A stretch of 40,552 bases of DNA, from positions 1 to 40,552 of the forward strand of contig JAOLYB010000010.1 in the NCBI GenBank assembly GCA_028343215.1, written 5' to 3'. Below the pieces are notes generated by a model that saw nothing but the letters and a program-made list of their open reading frames with translations, made no database searches and was not told the DNA's origin. This document shows, in pieces, positions 17,730-24,863 of this stretch (its first letter is position 1; the number at the start of each line of letters is the position of its first letter). The translations under genes and the position numbers were made by a program. The stretch is from Candidatus Nitrosopelagicus sp. (GTDB taxonomy: Archaea > Thermoproteota > Nitrososphaeria > Nitrososphaerales > Nitrosopumilaceae).

Positions 17730-18311
17730 CTAGTGATTAATTTTTTTAATTACCCTAGCAGGATTTCCTACTGCGATACAATAATCTGGTATGTCTTGAG
17801 TAACAACACTTCTAGGTGAAATGATTGAATTTTTGCCAATTGTTACTCCTGCAATAATTATTGCACCCGGATTGATAACTGCACCTGATTTTATCATAAC
17901 TTTTGAAATTTTTCTAGGAAACTCACCTTGTTTTAAAAATAAATTTGCAGATGGATTACTATGTGCAAAAATCATTGAGTTAGATCCAAGTGTAACATTA
18001 TCTTGTATCTCTACCATTTTTGGATAAATCAGATCAATTAGCACGTATGGATTAAAATGACAATTTTCACCAATTTTTACACCTCTAGATCTTTGCATTG
18101 AAATTGAAAAACTTGATAACGGTGAGGAGTATGCCAAAGAATGCAAAATCCAACTCTTTAGAAATTTAATTTTAATTTTCAGTCTTCCAAAGTTTCCCGA
18201 GTAACCATAATAATCCATTACTTCTTTTTCATTAATTGGAAAAGTATCTTTGTTTTCTTCCATTTCAATCAAAATTTTAGTTAATTTTTTGTTTCTAAAC
18301 CTTTCTAACAA
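17730..18311 (-). CDS. Left-handed beta-helix (hexapeptide) O-acyltransferase
   Basis: 193 residues: about 75 residues of helical N-terminus, then hexapeptide repeats (VKIGENCHFNPYVLIDL, VEIQDNVTLGSNSMIFAHS, AVINPGAIIIAGVTIGKNSIISPRSVVT). It ends with the VGNPARVIKKI tail typical of LacA/WbbJ-type acetyltransferases. The His in MIFAHS is the usual catalytic position. It should acetylate a sugar hydroxyl (or an aminosugar) from acetyl-CoA. The start is TTG with a short predicted leader from the shared TATA element near 18345. It is the first gene of a five-gene minus-strand unit running to 13123. Confidence 0.85.
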   Translation of the reverse strand: MLERFRNKKLTKILIEMEENKDTFPINEKEVMDYYGYSGNFGRLKIKIKFLKSWILHSLAYSSPLSSFSISMQRSRGVKIGENCHFNPYVLIDLIYPKMVEIQDNVTLGSNSMIFAHSNPSANLFLKQGEFPRKISKVMIKSGAVINPGAIIIAGVTIGKNSIISPRSVVTQDIPDYCIAVGNPARVIKKINH

Positions 18312-18327
18312 AAAATAGTTATAATTT

Positions 18328-18370
18328 GTTAAAAGTATTCATAATTTAAATATCAAGTTAAAAGTATTCA
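18328..18370. promoter_or_regulatory. Divergent promoter with a 14-bp direct repeat flanking a shared TATA element
   Basis: The 14-mer GTTAAAAGTATTCA occurs exactly at 18328-18341 and again at 18357-18370. Between them lies TTTAAATA (18345-18352), which can be read as a TATA box in both directions: about 32 nt before ATG 18381 and about 37 nt from the start of the minus-strand gene at 18311. Each repeat copy falls between the TATA element and one predicted transcription start. This arrangement would let one DNA-binding protein control both units. The exact repeat is seen; operator function is inferred. Confidence 0.5.
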
Positions 18371-18380
18371 GTTTGCAGTA

Positions 18381-19322
18381 ATGAATTTTAAATTATTATT
18401 ATCAGTTTTTGTCGCTATAACTTTTACAGGTATTATTTTCTCAACTTCGATGAGTTTTTACATTAATAGCTATGATCCTGATTGGTATGGACTATTATCA
18501 AATAATTCTCTGGATTCAACTCCGAAAGAAAAAATTTTTTTGTTAGGTTCTAGTACAGTTTATTCAGTTAATTCAACATTTGTAAACAATTATTTTGCAA
18601 AAAATGATGTTAATTATGAATTTTTTAACTTGGCTGATATGTCTGATAGTCCAAAAAAACGAATACATAGCATATCGAACATCATATCCAATAATCCTGC
18701 AATTGTAATCTATGGGATAGATGTAGGAGATTTCAGAACAGAAATAAAAAATGAAATTTCTTTAGAGGAAATTATCATTCATCCAAAAAATTTCTTTTTA
18801 TATCAATTTGAAGATTTTATGGAGCCAATCAGAGATAAAATTCCCGGTTCCCCAAAAGATCGATCATTACTCACCATCAAATATTTTCTTTTTGGCCCTC
18901 AACCACATCACCATCCCTTCATAAATTTCTATGAAACATCTGTTACTCCTACTCATGAACTTAAACTGAATTTTAATGACAATTTTGAATCCAAAAAATT
19001 AGATCTTTCTGACGAGAATGAAGAAATAAAATCTCTAAAAGTAATAATTAATGAATTAAAAAAAAATAACATAAAATTAATTTTATTCACGGCTCCAAAA
19101 TTAATTCAAGAAGTAAGTGATTCTGATATACAATTTTTTGAAAAAACCTTATTGACTTATTCAAATGAATATAATTTTCCAGTATATTTTCTTCATGATA
19201 AATATGTAGAACTTGAAATCTGGAGAGATTCACAACATGTGGCGATAAATAATGATACTCAAATCTATACAGAAAATATGACAGAAATTCTACTAAAGGA
19301 GATTAAGAATTTTGCTATTTAA
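18381..19322 (+). CDS. Membrane-anchored SGNH-fold protein, DltD/AlgJ-like partner of the MBOAT acyltransferase
   Basis: 313 residues with a single N-terminal membrane anchor (about 5-28) and an extracytoplasmic domain. FLLGSSTVY (G56-S57-S58) is the SGNH block I in the GSS form seen in DltD, and the C-terminal D283-x2-H286 in RDSQHVA completes a Ser-Asp-His set. Between them are YGIDVGDFR and LILFTAPK strands. The gene overlaps the MBOAT gene by 11 bp. An SGNH protein beside an MBOAT is the pattern of DltD/DltB and AlgJ/AlgI, in which the pair moves an acyl group across the membrane onto a surface polymer. Overall similarity to DltD is only structural, so this is an analogue call. Confidence 0.75.
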   Translation: MNFKLLLSVFVAITFTGIIFSTSMSFYINSYDPDWYGLLSNNSLDSTPKEKIFLLGSSTVYSVNSTFVNNYFAKNDVNYEFFNLADMSDSPKKRIHSISNIISNNPAIVIYGIDVGDFRTEIKNEISLEEIIIHPKNFFLYQFEDFMEPIRDKIPGSPKDRSLLTIKYFLFGPQPHHHPFINFYETSVTPTHELKLNFNDNFESKKLDLSDENEEIKSLKVIINELKKNNIKLILFTAPKLIQEVSDSDIQFFEKTLLTYSNEYNFPVYFLHDKYVELEIWRDSQHVAINNDTQIYTENMTEILLKEIKNFAI

Positions 19323-20787
19323 CTCACTAGATTTTTTAGTATTTTTCTTTGTTATATTATGTATAATTTCATTTTTCAAATTTAGAAGATTTCAACATCT
19401 CTTTCTAATCTTTTCCAGTCTTTTTTTCCTCTATTATACAGATAATTATCTTGTAACTCTATTGATATTTACTATTTTGCTTCATTTTTATGTTGGACGA
19501 GAAATTTATAATTCTCAAACAATTATCCGAAAAAAAATATTTTTTGTTATTGGACTTATAGGTAGTATTGGTGTACTTGGATTTTTCAAATATACTGATT
19601 TTGTAATATCACAACTTAATGTATTTGGAACAATTATAGATCTTAATTCTGAAATTCCTTTGTTAAATTTAGCTTTACCAATTGGAATATCATTTTACAC
19701 ATTCCAATCTATGAGCTACATCATTGATATTTATCGAGGAAGTCTAAAGCCATCTAAAACTCTTAAGGAATATGCATTTTTTGTTGCTTTTTTTCCACCA
19801 CTTGTAGCTGGTCCAATATTAAGAGCAAGTGAATTTTTACCTCAACTTAGAGAAAAAATTTCTCAAAATGAAGTGTCACAAAAATTAAAACTATTTGTTA
19901 TTACCAATACAAATTTAAAATTTGGTATAACGTTAATGTCGATTGGATTTTTCAAAAAAATGTTTTTTTCTGATAATATTGGACCTATCGTAAATAATAT
20001 TTTTTCTAATCCACTTGGATTGGAATCATTTTCTATAATGATTGGAACTATTGCTTTTGGTATTCAGCTTTATTGTGATTTTTCTGGTTATTCTGATATT
20101 GCAATAGGCGCAGCTGCTATACTTGGATTTAAAATTCCATTAAATTTTAACAAGCCATTCTTTGCTTCATCTCCATCTGATTTTTGGACACGATGGCACA
20201 TTAGTTTATCAACATGGGTCCGTGATTATTTGTATTACCCATTAGTTTTTAAAAATAGAAAATCAGAAGGTCTTGTTTTCATTAGTTTAATTATTTCAAT
20301 GCTCTTAATGGGAATTTGGCATGGCGCGTCTTGGAATTTCCTGATTTGGGGTGGTATACATGGTTTATTTTTAGCGTGTTATACGATTCTTAGAAAGAAA
20401 TTTCCTACTGCATCTTCTAATAAATTCTTTAAATCTAAAATCGGTAAAATTTCTAGTATTTTAGTAACTCAGTATTTGATATTCTTTACTTTCATTGCTT
20501 TTTGGATGAAAGATTTTGATCATATGGCATATGCCATGAAGAAGTATGTTCTTTTAGATTTTTCAACAGCTGGTACAATTGAAATTATACGTGATAATGA
20601 ACTTCCGATTCTACTAATGATTTTATTTATGATATTGCATTTTATATCATACAAAAAAGGAAATATCGCTGAAAGAATTTCCAAATTAAAAATTCACTAT
20701 TGGACTAGTATCTTATTCATATTTTTCTTATCAATTGCAATATTTTATGTTGGAAGTGCGCGAGAATTCATATATTTCCAATTTTGA
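19312..20787 (+). CDS. MBOAT-family O-acyltransferase (AlgI/DltB/PatA-like)
   Basis: 491 residues with about 11-12 hydrophobic helices. It has the full MBOAT signature: SFYTFQSMSYIIDIYRG, PLVAGPILRASEFLPQL, YCDFSGYSDIAIGAAAILGF, FWTRWHISLSTWVRDYLYYPL and MGIWHGASWNFLIWGGIHG with the invariant active-site His. These enzymes pass an acyl group from an intracellular thioester donor through the membrane to an exported polysaccharide. In DltB the donor is a carrier protein. The FkbH-ACP-MaoC genes follow 50 nt downstream, so a carrier-protein thioester is a likely donor here too. Family membership is near certain; the acyl group is not known. Confidence 0.93.
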   Translation: MLFNSLDFLVFFFVILCIISFFKFRRFQHLFLIFSSLFFLYYTDNYLVTLLIFTILLHFYVGREIYNSQTIIRKKIFFVIGLIGSIGVLGFFKYTDFVISQLNVFGTIIDLNSEIPLLNLALPIGISFYTFQSMSYIIDIYRGSLKPSKTLKEYAFFVAFFPPLVAGPILRASEFLPQLREKISQNEVSQKLKLFVITNTNLKFGITLMSIGFFKKMFFSDNIGPIVNNIFSNPLGLESFSIMIGTIAFGIQLYCDFSGYSDIAIGAAAILGFKIPLNFNKPFFASSPSDFWTRWHISLSTWVRDYLYYPLVFKNRKSEGLVFISLIISMLLMGIWHGASWNFLIWGGIHGLFLACYTILRKKFPTASSNKFFKSKIGKISSILVTQYLIFFTFIAFWMKDFDHMAYAMKKYVLLDFSTAGTIEIIRDNELPILLMILFMILHFISYKKGNIAERISKLKIHYWTSILFIFFLSIAIFYVGSAREFIYFQF

Positions 20788-20806
20788 TCAAAGCATTCAA
20801 TCATAA

Positions 20807-20814
20807 TATTTATC
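20807..20814 (+). promoter_or_regulatory. TATA-like box for the FkbH-ACP-MaoC genes
   Basis: TATTTATC is centred 27.5 nt before ATG 20838, so the FkbH gene may have its own leaderless promoter as well as readthrough from the MBOAT gene. Confidence 0.4.
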
Positions 20815-20837
20815 ATTGAAAAATTTTTAATGTTAAT

Positions 20838-22583
20838 ATGGAAAAAAACCTTTCAGAATATGTTTCCATTTCAAAAAATATTGAAAATTTAAAACTTGAA
20901 AAAACAGTGAAAATAGCAATAATGTCAAGTTTTACATTAAATGGATTAGATGAAACTATTCGTGTAATGTGTTCCGAACTTGATACACGATGCCACTCAT
21001 ATGTTTCTGGTTACAACCAATATAATCAAGAATTATTAAATTCTCAAAGTAATTATTATGATTTTTCACCTAATATCACATTTTTAATTTTAGATATTAG
21101 AAATTTTCTAGGTGATACTTTTCATTATCCATATGATATATCTGATGAAGAACGAAAATTACTTGTAAAAGAAAAAACTGAACAATTAGAAAATATAATA
21201 TCTCTTTTTGAAAAAAATACAAAATCTAAATTAGTTATTTCAAATTTTAATATTCCATTTTATTCACCTAATGGAATTATTGAAACAAAATCTAATTTTG
21301 GATTTCATGAAATGATTGAAGAGATTAATAGTTCATTACGTCAAATGTGTAAGGAAAAAAATTCAATTTATGTATATGATTTCAATAATTTTGTTTCAAG
21401 ATATGGTGAAAATAATATTTTTGATTATAGACAATTTCACGTAGGTGATATTCAAATTACTTACAATTTAATTCCAAATTTAGCAAATGATTTGATGAGT
21501 TATGTAAAACCATTATTAGGAAAAACTCGAAAGTGTATCGTTTTAGATTTAGATAATACGTTATGGGGTGGTATTGTAGGTGAAGATGGAATTAATGGAA
21601 TTGAATTGGGTCATACCCCGACAGGTAAGGCATTTGTTGAATTCCAAAAAGAATTATTATCATTATGGAATCAGGGGATAATTTTGTCAATAAATAGTAA
21701 AAATAATTTTGATGATGCAATGAAAGTTATTCGTGAACATCCTGACATGATTTTACGCGAAAAACATTTTGCTAGCATTCAAATTAATTGGAATGATAAA
21801 GCAGAAAATATGATACAAATTTCCACTGAAGCAAATATTGGATTAGACAGTTTTGTATTCTTTGATGATGATAAATTAAATCAAGAGAGAATTAAACATG
21901 AATTTCCTGAAATTTTAACAGTTAATGTTTCAGATGATCCTTCTAATTTTGTACCTATACTAAAAGGAATTAATGATTTTAACGTATTACATAGAACAAC
22001 TGAAGATAGCAATAGAGGTGAAATGTATGCACAACAAAGACAACGTAGGAATTTTGAAAATTCTGTATCAAACTTAGATGAATTTTTAAAACAATTGAAA
22101 ATTAAAGTAAAAATCAAAAAAGCAAATAAATTTTTAACGCCCAGAATTTCTCAACTCACACTAAAAACTAACCAATTTAATTTAACAACTAAGAGATATC
22201 AGGAAGAAGAAATTCAAAAGTTGTCCAATAATGAAAATTTTGAGGTTGGATGTGCTCAAGTTTTAGATAAATTTGGTGATAATGGAATTACTGGAGTATA
22301 CATAATCGAAAAAAATAAAAATTTATGGATAATTGATACCTTTTTGCTTAGTTGTAGGATAATAGGTCGAGGAATTGAAACTGCAATTTTAACTGAAATA
22401 GTTAAAAAAGCAAAACAAAACGGAATTACTGAATTAAGGGCTAATTTTATTCCTACCTTAAAAAATAAGCCATCGGAAAATTTTCTTTCCGATTTTGGGT
22501 TTCAAAAAAATAATGATTATTGGATCTATGATTTAAATAATGAAATTAAAACATCAAATCACTTGGAAGTTGAAACTGATTAA
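20838..22583 (+). CDS. FkbH-like HAD-IIIC protein with SGNH-like N-terminus and GNAT-like C-terminus
   Basis: 581 residues in three parts. About 25-225 is the helper domain found in long FkbH-like proteins. About 230-390 is the HAD domain with CIVLDLDNTLWGGIVGEDG (D237 and D239 of the DxDxT motif), then LSINSKNNFDDA and SFVFFDDDKLNQERI. About 410-570 is a GNAT-like domain with LLSCRIIGRGIE and a PTLKNKPSENF block. FkbH enzymes take the glyceryl group from 1,3-bisphosphoglycerate, dephosphorylate it and load it on an acyl carrier protein. All HAD catalytic residues are present. The stop TAA overlaps the ATG of the carrier protein gene by one base (TAATG), so loader and carrier are coupled. The C3 product is an inference from the family. 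Confidence 0.88.
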   Translation: MEKNLSEYVSISKNIENLKLEKTVKIAIMSSFTLNGLDETIRVMCSELDTRCHSYVSGYNQYNQELLNSQSNYYDFSPNITFLILDIRNFLGDTFHYPYDISDEERKLLVKEKTEQLENIISLFEKNTKSKLVISNFNIPFYSPNGIIETKSNFGFHEMIEEINSSLRQMCKEKNSIYVYDFNNFVSRYGENNIFDYRQFHVGDIQITYNLIPNLANDLMSYVKPLLGKTRKCIVLDLDNTLWGGIVGEDGINGIELGHTPTGKAFVEFQKELLSLWNQGIILSINSKNNFDDAMKVIREHPDMILREKHFASIQINWNDKAENMIQISTEANIGLDSFVFFDDDKLNQERIKHEFPEILTVNVSDDPSNFVPILKGINDFNVLHRTTEDSNRGEMYAQQRQRRNFENSVSNLDEFLKQLKIKVKIKKANKFLTPRISQLTLKTNQFNLTTKRYQEEEIQKLSNNENFEVGCAQVLDKFGDNGITGVYIIEKNKNLWIIDTFLLSCRIIGRGIETAILTEIVKKAKQNGITELRANFIPTLKNKPSENFLSDFGFQKNNDYWIYDLNNEIKTSNHLEVETD

Positions 22584-22822
22584 TGACTGATAATGTTCAT
22601 GCAATTGTTGCTAAAGTTTTTTCAATTTCTGAAACTGATGTTAATGACGAATCTGGTCCCGAAAATATTGAATCATGGGATTCATTCAATGGTTTAATTT
22701 TAGTTGATGAACTTGAAAATAATTTTAAAATTAAATTCTCAATTTCTGAAATTACTGATGTAAAAACAGTGGCAGATATTAAAAGACATCTTAAAAACCA
22801 TAATGTATCTGTCAATGAATGA
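22583..22822 (+). CDS. Acyl carrier protein, FkbH-associated type
   Basis: 79 residues, acidic, four-helix ACP size. The phosphopantetheine site is SWDSFNGLIL with Ser34; W-D-S followed by a hydrophobic residue is the form usual for carrier proteins beside FkbH enzymes. The LVDELENNFKIKFSISEI segment after it is the recognition helix II region. It should carry a small acyl group (glyceryl or a derivative) as a thioester. Archaea generally lack fatty-acid-synthase ACPs, so this carrier probably serves glycan decoration only. It overlaps FkbH by 1 bp and the MaoC gene by 8 bp. Priming could come from the AcpS-type gene at 39480-39845. Confidence 0.9.
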   Translation: MTDNVHAIVAKVFSISETDVNDESGPENIESWDSFNGLILVDELENNFKIKFSISEITDVKTVADIKRHLKNHNVSVNE

Positions 22823-23246
22823 TAAAGTTTCTGAATATACTTTTAATGATATTGAAATAGGTTTTTCAAAAAAATTTCAAGTTATTATCACGGAATCACT
22901 TGTAAAACAATTTGCTTCTGTTTCTGGAGACTATAGTCCTATTCATTTGGATGAAAAATATGCAAAATCTACAACTTTTAAAAAAAGAGTTGTTCATGGA
23001 ATGCTGCTGGCGTCATTTCTTTCACGTGTAGATGGTATGTATTTACCTGGTAAACATGCATTATATTTTTCACAAAATATTGAATTTAGAAATCCTTGTT
23101 TTATTGGAGATACAGTCACAATTTTCAGTAAGGTTATTGACAAAAGCGAATCAACAAAAATTTTAAAAATTGAATCTGAAATTATAAATCAAGAAAATAA
23201 ATTACTGCTTTACGGTTTAGGTCGTGTAATTGTAAGAGATGATTAA
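22815..23246 (+). CDS. MaoC-like (R)-hydratase/dehydratase, hotdog fold
   Basis: About 143 residues, single-hotdog size. The hydratase motif is SGDYSPIHLDEKYA, with the Asp-His catalytic pair, then VVHGMLLASFLSR and NIEFRNPCFIGDTV, the family's conserved blocks. Known members add or remove water on acyl-CoA or acyl-ACP thioesters. Being translationally coupled to the carrier protein suggests it works on the ACP-bound group, for example dehydrating or hydrating a hydroxyacyl thioester. ATG 22815 is preferred over in-frame ATG 22803 because the protein then starts just before the conserved YTFNDIEIG segment and overlaps the ACP stop. It closes the unit. Confidence 0.88.
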   Translation: MNDKVSEYTFNDIEIGFSKKFQVIITESLVKQFASVSGDYSPIHLDEKYAKSTTFKKRVVHGMLLASFLSRVDGMYLPGKHALYFSQNIEFRNPCFIGDTVTIFSKVIDKSESTKILKIESEIINQENKLLLYGLGRVIVRDD

Positions 23247-23294
23247 ATAATTTCAATTTTTTTTCTTGTGTCTTTTTTACTTTTTATAAGAATC

Positions 23295-23302
23295 TTTTAT
23301 AT
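23295..23302 (+). promoter_or_regulatory. TATA-like box for the gene at 23325
   Basis: TTTTATAT is centred 26.5 nt before ATG 23325, so a new leaderless unit begins after the MaoC gene. Confidence 0.5.
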
Positions 23303-23324
23303 CCATTAGAAATTTTTATGATAT

Positions 23325-24824
23325 ATGAAAACATTCAATGATGTTCAAAAGACTAGGATGAAATATCATAAAGAACCTGATCTTAACCCTATTCACCGTT
23401 CATCTCTAATGGTGCCTGAAATTCAAGGTAGTATTGCAGAAATAAGCTTTCTAAATCATTTCCTCTTAAAAAGAAATTATGATCATATTGCCTGTGTAAT
23501 TACTCCTATTGGAATTGATGGCAAAAAACTTGATTCTAGATTACATGTGATAGATGAACCACGAGTTTATCGTTTTACATTAACTGGTATATCTGACCAA
23601 TCTGTTTCAAATTACATGGTAGAATTCTTTTCTTCAAAAAATCTATTCATTCCTTTCTCAGCTGTCATGGTGAATCATAGAAATCAAGATTTCTTTAATC
23701 AAGTTCATTCCTTTAATCGAAGTTTAAATGATATCTTCGAAGATGACGAAGTAAATAACCACGTTGTAAAAGAGGCATCAGTTGATCTTATTCTAAATGA
23801 CGACATTGACACATGTTTACTTTTTACAGCTGGTCCTATGGGGTGTAACGATACTGTTGATATTGAAATTGTTGGTGAAAATGAAACTTTTGAATCTAAA
23901 AAACAAATTAATCTACCAAGATTTGGAACTGAATTAATTAGTATTAGTAATACTTTCAAAAATATTCCAAATAACTTTTCTGGAATTTTAAAAGCATCTC
24001 AGCCAAAACAACCTCTTTTCTATGGACGATTGTTGGGAGGTCAATGGAATTCTAGTGGTGATTTTTCAGCAAATCATACATATTATGATTTTCAAAATGT
24101 AGAAGATTACTGGAAAGATAATCAACCTTCCCAAAGCTATTATCCATTTTTTTCAGAATTAATAAATTCTATTAGGATTTATCCATTATCTTCGCCTAGT
24201 GAACTAGAAATTTTTGTTACACCTGTTTTAGATGATTCAACAATTTTGGATGAGATTTTTATAGATAATCTTATTTCTCCGAGCAATAAATTCATTGATA
24301 AAAATTTGAATTCTTTATTTTCTAATTTAAAAATAGATTTGGATAAAATTTCTTCTTATATTGTAACTGCTAAAGTTAAAAATGGAAAAAAACCTGGAAG
24401 AATAAGTTTACAGGTTGTTTATGGAAAGGGAAGTTTGGAATCATCTATAAACATGACATTGTATAACCCTGGAACTTTTGTAGGGAATAAAAAAAGTTTC
24501 AAATGGGGTCAAACCGTTACAAGTAGTAAATTTGAAACGTTAGTTGGAATAACTACTGCACCAATAGACGATCCAACTAAAAAGATCTATGAATGTCATG
24601 TCCAATTTTATGATGAAACAGGAAAAATTGCAGATAAAAATTGGGAGATTAAATCCGGAACATCAAAAAAATTCTCTATATCTGAAGAATTAAATCTCAC
24701 AATAAACCAAGATTCTGTTCCACATTATGTTTGGTGTGTTATTGAGGGTGATCCTGGAATTAGTTTTAATGCTGTAACGTATAACAATAAAACAAATAAT
24801 TGCTCTGGAGATCATGGATTTTAA
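23325..24824 (+). CDS. Unidentified beta-rich protein with repeated domains
   Basis: 499 residues that I cannot assign to a family. There is no signal peptide or membrane helix, so it looks cytoplasmic unless exported another way. The composition (alternating polar and hydrophobic, many Ser, Asn, Phe, Pro) predicts beta-sandwich domains. Three segments share a pattern of a hydrophobic strand, an F-x-(A/G)-x2 turn, an Asn-rich loop and a terminal aromatic with nearby His. They end near VHSFNR (about residue 130), NHTYYDF (about 260) and SGDHGF (499, the C-terminus), suggesting three related domains. It lies between the MaoC gene and the sulfatase-fold gene on the same strand. A glycan-binding or scaffold role is possible but not shown. 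Confidence 0.6.
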   Translation: MKTFNDVQKTRMKYHKEPDLNPIHRSSLMVPEIQGSIAEISFLNHFLLKRNYDHIACVITPIGIDGKKLDSRLHVIDEPRVYRFTLTGISDQSVSNYMVEFFSSKNLFIPFSAVMVNHRNQDFFNQVHSFNRSLNDIFEDDEVNNHVVKEASVDLILNDDIDTCLLFTAGPMGCNDTVDIEIVGENETFESKKQINLPRFGTELISISNTFKNIPNNFSGILKASQPKQPLFYGRLLGGQWNSSGDFSANHTYYDFQNVEDYWKDNQPSQSYYPFFSELINSIRIYPLSSPSELEIFVTPVLDDSTILDEIFIDNLISPSNKFIDKNLNSLFSNLKIDLDKISSYIVTAKVKNGKKPGRISLQVVYGKGSLESSINMTLYNPGTFVGNKKSFKWGQTVTSSKFETLVGITTAPIDDPTKKIYECHVQFYDETGKIADKNWEIKSGTSKKFSISEELNLTINQDSVPHYVWCVIEGDPGISFNAVTYNNKTNNCSGDHGF

Positions 24825-24863
24825 AATATTATTTTTACAAAAATATTATAAAATTTTTCAGAT

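Noticed and set aside
22597-22815. Open frame on the minus strand across the first carrier protein gene
   Set aside because: It lies wholly inside the ACP gene, shows no family motif and has no promoter-like element; the plus-strand protein has a clear ACP signature.
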